From a bacterium (GTDB lineage: Bacteria; Patescibacteriota; Minisyncoccia; Minisyncoccales; JAGGSE01): DNA of 9,117 bases. Below are positions 1 through 6,054 of the stretch, piece by piece. The stretch's first letter is position 1; each line of letters starts with the position of its first letter. Under the pieces are notes generated by a model that saw only the letters and a program-made list of their open reading frames with translations, made no database searches and had not been told where the DNA came from. Position numbers and translations under genes: made by a program. The stretch spans positions 1 through 9,117 of the forward strand of contig JAGGSE010000099.1 of the NCBI GenBank assembly GCA_021159225.1, read 5' to 3'.

Positions 1-31
1 GAACCCTACGTGGTTCAGGGTTGGTCATTGT
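1..31 (+). repeat. Intergenic hairpin repeat (module H, copy 1) followed by an 11-nt box
   Basis: Positions 1-16 form a small hairpin, GAACC-CTACGT-GGTTC (5-bp stem, 6-nt loop), followed by AGGG at 17-20. An alternative stem pairs AACCCT (2-7) with AGGGTT (17-22). A second copy with the same layout lies at 8989-9008, where one stem pair is changed on both sides. The box TTGGTCATTGT at 21-31 recurs exactly at 1160-1170. The element lies downstream of the exchanger gene on the minus strand and might stop or stabilise its transcript, but there is no T-tract visible inside the window. Similar palindromes seem familiar from CPR genomes, but that is recollection, not a search. Confidence 0.6.
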
Positions 32-40
32 TTTGAAATT

Positions 41-60
41 CGGATTTCGGATTTCTGATT
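41..60. repeat. Short tandem repeat CGGATTT
   Basis: CGGATTT occurs twice in tandem and is followed by a degenerate CTGATT. It sits in the 72-nt tail downstream of the exchanger gene. Words of this type are common filler in intergenic repeats of uncultivated bacteria. No function is visible. Confidence 0.45.
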
Positions 61-72
61 AGATTACCATTA

Positions 73-1026
73 TTAAAACAAAATTTCAACTGTTAGAAAG
101 GCAATGTAAATTAGTACCAAAAAAATACCTTCTCTTTTGGTTATCTTTCGCCCACTCCTGATAAAAATCAAGAAAAATATAGCGGAAAGGGCTAAAAATC
201 CCCGACCAATCGCTATCTCTGAAAAATTGGTTATCTTTATTGGACAAATCAATGATACTATTCCCAAAACCAAGGTGGCGGTAATTATCACTCCTCCCAT
301 TATGTCGCCCAGCATTAGCCAGTCCTCCCCCTTTCTGGCTGCCTGGAGAGAAAAAAACATCTCAGGCAAGGAATTTCCCAGTCCAATAATAAAAATACCA
401 ATGGCAGTAAGAGGCAAAGAAAAGTAAGAAGCAAAAAATTTTGCCGAAGCAACGATAAGGTTGGCAGATAAAAGAACAACAATAAACGAGCCAAAAAAAT
501 AACCAAGATTTTTAAGGAAAAAGCCAAAACTCTTTGGCTCTTTGATTCTGCCGTAAATTTTGGTAAATCTGTCTTTTTTGGAAAACAGCCAGAAGGTGTA
601 AAAAATAAAAGCAAGAATAAGAATGATTCCATCAAAGCGAGAAAGGGTCATATCAGAAATTAAAAGAAGAGGCAAAAGAGCGATAAAAACAGTAAAAAAA
701 GCGGTTTCCTGAACCGTACTACTGGCGGCTGTGAGTCCGGCCCGGGAAACAAGGGCAGCCAACCCAACCACTATGGACAGGTCAATAATGTTTCCCCCTA
801 TGATATCGCCAAGAGAAAGTTGGGGAATTTTATTAAAAGCAGAGGTAATTCCCACAAAAAAGTTAGGCAGGGAGACGCCCAGAGCCATAAGAAAAAAGGC
901 AACAACGAACTCTTTCCAGTTAAGAAATCTGGAGATTTTTGATAAAGAATCAATCAGGTGCCTCCCGGAAAAAACAAGAAAAAAACAGGCAACAATGAAA
1001 GCGAGGGTATGAAAAAGAATACTCAT
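73..1026 (-). CDS. Na+/Ca2+ exchanger-family (CaCA) membrane antiporter, atypical ion site
   Basis: This is an integral membrane cation antiporter of the CaCA superfamily (YrbG/NCX_Mj-like); 317 aa is normal length for a prokaryotic member. The inverted-repeat design is clear. Alpha-1 spans about residues 43-88, with ALGVSLPN (48-55) and GDIIGGNIID (73-82). Alpha-2 spans about 208-255, with GLGNSLPE (215-222) and GDIMGGVIIT (240-249). A charged cytoplasmic linker lies around 149-166, and about ten hydrophobic segments are visible. Aligned to NCX_Mj from memory, ligands E54, N81, E213 and D240 become N55, D82, E222 and T249, and both small serines of the GS motifs become Gly (78, 245). Na+/Ca2+ exchange is therefore not assured. 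The gene follows the P-type ATPase after a 147-nt gap holding a palindromic repeat. The ATG lacks a Shine-Dalgarno sequence; the stop is TAA. Family membership is secure, substrate is not. Confidence 0.93.
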   Translation of the reverse strand: MSILFHTLAFIVACFFLVFSGRHLIDSLSKISRFLNWKEFVVAFFLMALGVSLPNFFVGITSAFNKIPQLSLGDIIGGNIIDLSIVVGLAALVSRAGLTAASSTVQETAFFTVFIALLPLLLISDMTLSRFDGIILILAFIFYTFWLFSKKDRFTKIYGRIKEPKSFGFFLKNLGYFFGSFIVVLLSANLIVASAKFFASYFSLPLTAIGIFIIGLGNSLPEMFFSLQAARKGEDWLMLGDIMGGVIITATLVLGIVSLICPIKITNFSEIAIGRGFLALSAIFFLIFIRSGRKITKREGIFLVLIYIAFLTVEILF

Positions 1027-1039
1027 ATTATTTTAAACT

Positions 1040-1157
1040 CAAAACGTAAAACGCAAAGCGCAAGGCTAAAGCGTAAAGCTCAAAGCTAAAAAGAAAGGTC
1101 TCGCTTTTCGCTTTAAGTTGTAGTTTTGCGTTTTGCGCTTTGAGCTTTGCGCTTGAA
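1040..1157. repeat. Imperfect palindromic intergenic repeat (~118 bp), copy 1
   Basis: The element is built from AAAGCGCAAAGC-like words. Its right arm at 1137-1152 is complementary to 1071-1086 with one G·T wobble, which gives a 16-bp stem around a 50-nt loop; 1069-1070 and 1153-1154 extend it by two pairs. The portion 1096-1157 reappears in reverse orientation at 9047-9108 with two mismatches over 62 nt. It fills almost the whole gap between the ATPase stop and the exchanger start and is followed at 1160-1170 by the box also found at 21-31. No open frame or T-tract is present. It could be a REP/MITE-like non-autonomous element; its outer limits are approximate, and a role as a transcript-stabilising or terminating hairpin is inference. 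Confidence 0.75.
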
Positions 1158-1173
1158 CTTTGGTCATTGTAAA

Positions 1174-3741
1174 CTATACTATTTTCTTCTTAAAAGCATA
1201 CTTAACTGATTCAAATATTGCAAGGTTGAAAAAGCCAAATAAGAAAAGAATCAGCCAGTCAAAGTAATTCAAGGGGACGGTCTTAATAAGGGCTTGAAAA
1301 ACCGGCAGATAGATGCCAGCCAAAATCATCAACACTCCCAGAAACAAGGTAATATTTAACGTCCGATTTGAAAAGACATTATATTCCCAGATATTTTTTC
1401 TCAGGTTTTTGCAGGAATAAAGATAAAAGAGCGAACCCCAAGAAAGGCCGGCAAAAATAATCGTTCTTATATGAGGTAATGGGTAATCTGAAAATTTGTA
1501 AAGAAAGAGAAAAATTAAGAAAAGAATAAAATCGGTTAAAATGCCGCCGAAAAAAATAAGATACTTCATTTCTCTGGTAACAAGAGGCAGTTTTGGATCC
1601 TCGGGCATCCTCTTCATTGTTCCCTTCTCAACAGGTTCAAAGGCAAAAGCCATTCCCTGAGGACTTCCGACGAGAAGATTTTCCCATAAAATCTGGACAG
1701 GTAAAACCGGCAGAGGGAGATGGAAAATAAAAGAGCCAAAAACCAAAATAATTTCTGAAAAACACTCCGCTCCCATAAACAAAATCGCCTTTCTTATGTT
1801 GTCCACCACCCTTCTGCCCTCTCTTACCGCTTCCTTAATTACAGAAAAACTATCGTTTGCTAAAATTAGGTCTGCCGCTTCCTTTGCCGCCTCTGTGCCC
1901 GAGCCCAAAGCCACCCCGATGTCCGCTCGCCTTAAAGCCGGGGCATCATTTATTCCATCCCCGGTCATCGCCACTACCTTGTTCCTTCTTTGCCATGCCT
2001 TAACAATCCGAAGTTTGTGCCTGGGTTCAACCCGAGCGTAAATTTTAATTTTCTCCAAAACCATATCCAGTTGTTCATCTGACAACCTGTCTATATCTTT
2101 TCCTTCTAAAATGTTTTCGTCTTTTACCTTTATGCCCAATTTTTCAGAAACCACCTTGGCTGTTAATTTATGGTCGCCGGTGACAATGATTGGCGCCATC
2201 TTTGCCTGACAACATACCTTTATCGCTTCTTTTGCCTCAGGTCTCAAGGGGTCGGTCAGCGTCAAAAAACCGAAAAAAGTTAAATCCTTAAGCCCCTGAA
2301 TTGATGTTTTTCTAATGCCTTTCTTCCCGGCTGAAGCCAAAACCCTCAATCCCTTCCCGGTTAATTCGCCTACCCTTTTCTCCAAGATATTTCTTTCTTT
2401 CTCTTTTAGTTGGCAAATTCGGAGGACTTTCTCTGGGGCACCGCAGGCATAAATGGTTTTAAGACCGTCTTCCTTGTAAAAAGCGAAGGCAATTTTATCC
2501 TTTGAGTTAAATGGTATTTTTTGAATTAGTTTTGGCTCAAAGGCCCTGTAGTCAAGACCCATTTCAATGGCTTTCTTTAACACCGCCTTCTCAGTCGGAC
2601 TCCCTCTTAATATCCATTTTTCCTTTGGTTCTTCCGGATTTTCAATAAACGCCTTAGAAGTTAAAACCGCTGATTTCAGTGCTAAAAATTTATCCCCATT
2701 CTTTGCCTCAATTCCTTCCACCCTCATTTTTCCCTCAGTCAGGGTTAGGGTTTTGTCAGAACAAATTATTGCTGTTGAGCCCAGCGTTTCAACCGAAGTT
2801 AAATTTTTAACCAATCCTTTTTTTCTTAAAATCCGCTCAGCGCCCAAGGCAAGGGTTATAGTCACAGCCGCCGGCAGACCCTCAGGCACTGCCCCAACTG
2901 CCGTAGCAACCGCTGTTTCCAAAAGCAGAAAAAAATCTCTCCCTTGAGAAAGACCAATTAAAAAAATAATAAAAACAAAAATTCCGATAATGCCGGCTAC
3001 CTCAAACCCCAATCTTTTTATTTTATTTTGAAGAGGGGTGGGGCTTTCTTTTTCTTCTATCATGCCGGCAATCCTTCCAAGTTCTGTGTTAAACCCAGTG
3101 GCAGTAACTACTGCCAAACCCTCGCCCTGTTCTACTATCGTTCCCATATAAAGCATATTTTCCCTGTCAACAAGCGGGGTTTTTTCGGGAATGGTTCCAG
3201 CCCGTTTTTCCGAAGGTAAAAATTCTCCAGTCAATTCCATCTCGTTGATTTTCATCTCCCTGCTTTTAATTATCCTTGCGTCAGCCGGCACCTTGTCCCC
3301 TGCTTCCAAAATCACAATGTCTCCAGGGACAACCTCTTCAGAGTCCAGAATACGCTTGTTTCCATCTCTTATTACGGTCGCCTTCATCCTTGCAACCCTT
3401 CTCAATCCCTCTAAAATATCCCAGGCGCGGCGCTCCTGATAAAAGCCAATCAGGGCGCTTAAAAAAACAATAAGAAAAATAGCCAAGGTGTCGGCATATT
3501 TTTGATAAACAAAGGTAAGAAGTCCGGCAATAAGCAAAATTACAATCAAGACATCCTTAAACTGACCTAAAAACAAAGCAAAACTTGAGGGAAGGGGTTT
3601 TTGGGGAAGAAGGTTCTTGCCAAATTCCTGAACTCGGGTTTCAACCTCGTCTTTGGTCAATCCTTTTTCAGGGTCTGTTTTTAATACCCTTATTACCTCC
3701 TCTATCGGCAAACTATGCCAAAAAATTTCAGCCATAAGCAT
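1174..3741 (-). CDS. P2-type cation-transporting ATPase (SERCA/PMCA-like) with atypical motifs
   Basis: An ATP-driven cation pump of the P-type superfamily, with N-terminal cation-ATPase domain (WHSLPIEEV, 8-16), A, P and N domains, and ten likely membrane segments (about 54-75, 84-101, 247-264, 270-300, 652-672, 681-700, 727-747, 756-776, 793-813, 826-846). Recognisable motifs are TGEF (171-174), PEGLP (286-290), DKTLTLT with phospho-acceptor D329, CGAPE (433-437), DPLRPE (497-502), TGDH (521-524) and TGDGINDAP (593-601). The family norms are TGES, DKTGTLT, KGAPE and DPPRPE. In M5/M6 the SERCA ligands N768, T799 and D800 align with C, V691 and G692, while E309, E771 and N796 are matched by E287, E663 and N688. 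The frame is uninterrupted over 855 aa. M1 and M3 are both possible starts, and neither has a Shine-Dalgarno. A terminator and a candidate promoter lie just upstream, so it probably begins its own transcript, perhaps including the exchanger. The transported ion is unknown. Confidence 0.95.
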   Translation of the reverse strand: MLMAEIFWHSLPIEEVIRVLKTDPEKGLTKDEVETRVQEFGKNLLPQKPLPSSFALFLGQFKDVLIVILLIAGLLTFVYQKYADTLAIFLIVFLSALIGFYQERRAWDILEGLRRVARMKATVIRDGNKRILDSEEVVPGDIVILEAGDKVPADARIIKSREMKINEMELTGEFLPSEKRAGTIPEKTPLVDRENMLYMGTIVEQGEGLAVVTATGFNTELGRIAGMIEEKESPTPLQNKIKRLGFEVAGIIGIFVFIIFLIGLSQGRDFFLLLETAVATAVGAVPEGLPAAVTITLALGAERILRKKGLVKNLTSVETLGSTAIICSDKTLTLTEGKMRVEGIEAKNGDKFLALKSAVLTSKAFIENPEEPKEKWILRGSPTEKAVLKKAIEMGLDYRAFEPKLIQKIPFNSKDKIAFAFYKEDGLKTIYACGAPEKVLRICQLKEKERNILEKRVGELTGKGLRVLASAGKKGIRKTSIQGLKDLTFFGFLTLTDPLRPEAKEAIKVCCQAKMAPIIVTGDHKLTAKVVSEKLGIKVKDENILEGKDIDRLSDEQLDMVLEKIKIYARVEPRHKLRIVKAWQRRNKVVAMTGDGINDAPALRRADIGVALGSGTEAAKEAADLILANDSFSVIKEAVREGRRVVDNIRKAILFMGAECFSEIILVFGSFIFHLPLPVLPVQILWENLLVGSPQGMAFAFEPVEKGTMKRMPEDPKLPLVTREMKYLIFFGGILTDFILFLIFLFLYKFSDYPLPHIRTIIFAGLSWGSLFYLYSCKNLRKNIWEYNVFSNRTLNITLFLGVLMILAGIYLPVFQALIKTVPLNYFDWLILFLFGFFNLAIFESVKYAFKKKIV

Positions 3742-3766
3742 TTAATATACAGAATTATTTATTTCT

Positions 3767-3794
3767 ATTTTACCAAATTTCCCAGATTCTGCAA
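3767..3794 (-). promoter_or_regulatory. Candidate extended -10 promoter for the P-type ATPase
   Basis: On the minus strand TGGTAAAAT (3775-3767) matches an extended -10 (TGn plus TAAAAT, five of six bases). A weak -35 (TTGCAG, 3794-3789) lies 16 nt upstream. Transcription would begin near 3760, leaving a leader of about 20 nt. The -35 overlaps the T-tract of the preceding terminator, a compact terminator-promoter arrangement. Based on consensus matching only, in AT-rich DNA. Confidence 0.35.
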
Positions 3795-3820
3795 AAAAAA
3801 ACGGGCTGATTAAAGCCCGT
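3793..3820 (-). terminator. Rho-independent terminator ending the four-gene unit
   Basis: Read on the minus strand, a perfect 7-bp GC-rich stem (ACGGGCT / AGCCCGT) with a 6-nt loop is followed at once by nine T residues. It lies 38 nt past the stop of the 72-aa gene and 52 nt before the ATPase start. It therefore separates the coiled-coil/ATPase operon from the transporter unit. This is the only canonical intrinsic terminator seen in the window. Confidence 0.88.
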
Positions 3821-3857
3821 CAAGCCTCATTCCGACTTTTTAAGCAAAATAAAGGTC

Positions 3858-4076
3858 TTACTTCTTTTCTTCTTCTCTCTTAATTCCTGACAAGACCGCT
3901 TTTTCTTCTAAATCCAAAAGATAAATCTGAAACAAAAGACGAAAAAGAAACTTCCTTTGCTCCAAATCTAAATGAGGGATTCTTTCCAAAAGAAAATTTT
4001 TATTTTCTGCACTGAGATTAAGTTCTGAAACAAACTTCTCTAAACTCTCGTCTGAAAGAATTGTTGCTTTAGCCAT
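3858..4076 (-). CDS. Small helical hypothetical protein, last gene of the VirD4-like ATPase operon
   Basis: No family is recognised. The 72-aa product is predicted to be all-helical and soluble. An amphipathic stretch with alternating hydrophobics (about residues 11-34) leads through PHLDLEQ to a Leu/Phe-rich helix (FLFRLLFQIYLLDL, 43-56), and the tail is very charged (KREEEKK). The helix is short and interrupted by Arg and Gln, so a helical bundle or a protein-protein interface fits better than a membrane span. It begins 22 nt after the 609-aa gene and is followed by a strong terminator, so it is almost certainly co-transcribed. It has no cysteine, like the other three proteins of the unit. 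The ATG is preceded by AATAAAATTTT instead of a Shine-Dalgarno. Operon position supports it being a real gene, perhaps an accessory subunit (inference). Confidence 0.75.
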   Translation of the reverse strand: MAKATILSDESLEKFVSELNLSAENKNFLLERIPHLDLEQRKFLFRLLFQIYLLDLEEKAVLSGIKREEEKK

Positions 4077-4098
4077 AAAATTTTATTATCTGCCTTAA

Positions 4099-5928
4099 TT
4101 ACTCGGTTGTCTTAATGCCCTCCAACAATGCCTCTACTATCCATCTTATCAAACCCACCCTATCTTTAGATTCCACTATCTCTCCATAATTTTTTCTTGC
4201 TTCATCGCTTATCTCTTCAAGTTCTGGCATCTCTCCCAAACCTGATGAGTCCACAATATCCCTTAACCTTGAATAATCTCCTTCTATATTTCCTGTAAAT
4301 CCTGTCTCCAAGATTCCTTTATTTAAATTTTCAATACCATTAATGACATCTACCCCTCCTTCTCCGACTACTTCTTTCAGTTTTTCTATCTTTTCAGGAC
4401 TGGCTACCTTATTCAATTCTTTTTCCTTTGCTTGTTTTATCAGGGCGTCCTTTAATGCTTCATAGGCATTTTTTACTGCCTCGGCTTTGTTCGGAGCGGC
4501 TTTTTCAATTAATTTTGTTATTTCTTCTCTCTGCCTGTTTTCTTTGTATCCATCTATTATCAGTTCCTTTAGGTCAGCCTCTGGAATCTCTTCTGTTTCT
4601 CCGGTCTCATAAGTAACTCTTATTACATCGGTTGGCTCTCCTTTCAGTTTTCGGGTTATCTTTTCCCTCGCTGACAATCCTTCTACCTTCCAGCCCATTA
4701 TTTCTTTGGCAAACCTTCTTATTTCGCTTTTGGTTTCCAATCTCTTTCCTGTTTTTATCAAATCGCCCATTATCATGGTTCTTGCCTCCCTTTCTAAATC
4801 TCGTCCAGCAGTTACCTCCAAAATATCTTGCTGGGTTCGTTGAAGTGTTTGGAGTTTTTGTTCTTTTTCTTTTAATTCTTCTAAAAGTTGCTGATATTCC
4901 TTCTGGATATTTTCTTTTACCTCCGGAGCAAGTTTTCCTGTTGTTAATTTTTTCCAATGGCCTACCACTTCCGTTCTTTTCGCTTCAACCTCTTCCTCAA
5001 GCACCTTTCTCATCTCCTCAAACTCATATAAGGTTAATCCGGCAACCTGAGCAGGCGCTTCTCCCTTCTTCCAGGTCTCCCTCAGGGTATTTAACTGCTT
5101 CCACCTTTCCTTTAACTCGTCTATTCTATCAGAAAGCCCTTCTTCTTCCATCATCTGTTCAAACCCTCCCATTCTCTTGACCTCTGCTACCAACTCCCGG
5201 TCAGAAATTTCTTCTTTTCCCCCCAGCGCCTTTTTGATTTCTGCCATATTATCTCCCATCTTTGCCCACTCTTTAGCCATCTTTAGTTGAACATCAAAAA
5301 TATCATCTTGGAGATAACGGTCTATATTTTCCAATGTTTCTCCTTTAAGTTCCGGCACAAGTCCATATTCTTCCAGAAATTCCCTGTTTGACCTTATCAG
5401 CGCCTCTACATCCCAAGGCATCTTCTCCTTTTCTTCTGGCTCAAATCTAATCTCTTCTTTTGCTTCTTCTTGCGTTACTTCTCCTTCTGCTCCTTCTGCT
5501 CTTTCTGCTCCTTCTGCTTCCTTTGCTTCTTCTTGCACTACTCCCTCTTCTGGCAATTTCCTTGACTCAGGAAATTTTTCCATCATTTTTCCAAAACCTT
5601 CTAATGCCCTTTCTTTTCCTTTTTCTACCTCCTCTTTTCTTTCTTTCCTTTTCTGTCTTATTTCTTCCTCTATTCTTCTCCTCCCCTTTTCCTCTGTTTT
5701 CTTCTTAGAAATCTTCTGTTCCGCGGGTTCTACTCTTTCCTTCACTTCATTTTGTTGTCTTTCTTGTCTTTTCTTGTCTGCATATTCTTTCCCCCATATT
5801 CTCTTTTGGGTCTCATAAAGTCGTTGCTCTTCGGCTATTTTATCCGTCTTCTGTTTGCTAGTTGCCTTCTCGGGAGAACTTTCTCCGTTCCTCCCTGATG
5901 AAAAGGCAGATCTTTTTTCTGGATTCAT
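4099..5928 (-). CDS. Large charged coiled-coil protein of unknown function
   Basis: No family is recognised. The 609-aa product has no signal peptide, no membrane span and no cysteine, so it is probably cytoplasmic. Residues 1-120 are Lys/Arg/Glu/Gln-rich and probably disordered or single-helix. Residues 130-159 are a low-complexity Glu/Ala/Gly tract with the repeat V-x-QEEAKE at both ends. Residues 170-470 look helical; the stretch around 305-372 has the heptad-like pattern of a coiled coil (KEYQQLLEELKEKEQKLQ, 343-360). Residues 415-460 include a small beta-like patch (DVIRVTYETGETEEIPEAD, 434-452). Residues 470-609 are a more ordinary helical domain ending in an amphipathic helix (VGLIRWIVEALLEGI). 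It lies 126 nt downstream of the ATPase gene and 22 nt upstream of the 72-aa gene. A structural or substrate-adaptor role for the ATPase is inference from position. The start has no Shine-Dalgarno. Confidence 0.85.
   Translation of the reverse strand: MNPEKRSAFSSGRNGESSPEKATSKQKTDKIAEEQRLYETQKRIWGKEYADKKRQERQQNEVKERVEPAEQKISKKKTEEKGRRRIEEEIRQKRKERKEEVEKGKERALEGFGKMMEKFPESRKLPEEGVVQEEAKEAEGAERAEGAEGEVTQEEAKEEIRFEPEEKEKMPWDVEALIRSNREFLEEYGLVPELKGETLENIDRYLQDDIFDVQLKMAKEWAKMGDNMAEIKKALGGKEEISDRELVAEVKRMGGFEQMMEEEGLSDRIDELKERWKQLNTLRETWKKGEAPAQVAGLTLYEFEEMRKVLEEEVEAKRTEVVGHWKKLTTGKLAPEVKENIQKEYQQLLEELKEKEQKLQTLQRTQQDILEVTAGRDLEREARTMIMGDLIKTGKRLETKSEIRRFAKEIMGWKVEGLSAREKITRKLKGEPTDVIRVTYETGETEEIPEADLKELIIDGYKENRQREEITKLIEKAAPNKAEAVKNAYEALKDALIKQAKEKELNKVASPEKIEKLKEVVGEGGVDVINGIENLNKGILETGFTGNIEGDYSRLRDIVDSSGLGEMPELEEISDEARKNYGEIVESKDRVGLIRWIVEALLEGIKTTE
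5452..5541 (-). repeat. Low-complexity coding repeat in the coiled-coil gene
   Basis: On the plus strand this stretch is a run of CTTCTG/CTCCTT words. In protein it encodes residues 130-159, with AEGAE twice (138-142, 144-148) framed by two copies of V-x-QEEAKE 21 residues apart. The near-identical flanking DNA (TTTGCTTCTTCTTGC in both) suggests expansion by slippage or short duplication. Length polymorphism between strains is likely here. Confidence 0.7.
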
Positions 5929-6010
5929 AAAATTTATTAAAAAACTTAGTTTTCTACTTTCTACTTATTGCTAAATCGGCCGCAACCTTTAATCCTCAAC
6001 CGACACCTTC

Positions 6011-6040
6011 ACCTTACCTCATTTAAATAATACTTGTCAA
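6011..6040 (-). promoter_or_regulatory. Weak candidate internal promoter upstream of the coiled-coil gene
   Basis: In the 126-nt gap after the ATPase gene, the minus strand carries a perfect -35 hexamer TTGACA (6040-6035). The best -10 at 18 nt spacing is only TAAGGT (6016-6011), three of six bases. The leader to the ATG would be about 75 nt and contains a short tandem AGTAGAA repeat (5951-5966). It may give extra expression of the two distal genes; the poor -10 keeps confidence low. Confidence 0.25.
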
Positions 6041-6054
6041 GGGTGGATTTGCCC

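Noticed and set aside
137..427. Plus-strand open frames over the exchanger gene (also 731-1012)
   Set aside because: Both are antisense to a protein with clear family motifs, and their translations look like random basic sequence.
1174..3741. P-type ATPase as a pseudogene because of its altered motifs
   Set aside because: The 855-codon frame is uninterrupted, the catalytic Asp and hinge motifs are intact and all ten membrane segments are present.
4607..4957. 116-aa minus-strand frame inside the coiled-coil gene
   Set aside because: It is an out-of-frame reading of A-rich codons (Lys/Asn/Arg-rich) with no start context or motif.
4632..5180. 182-aa plus-strand open frame opposite the coiled-coil gene
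   Set aside because: It is Leu/Pro/Ser/Phe-rich, as expected from the antisense of Glu/Lys-rich codons, has no recognisable motif, and lies fully inside a gene with good operon context.
5460..5708. Plus-strand open frame with a poly-leucine run resembling a membrane segment
   Set aside because: The leucines come from the antisense of the CTTCTT/CTTCTG low-complexity tract; this is a composition artefact.
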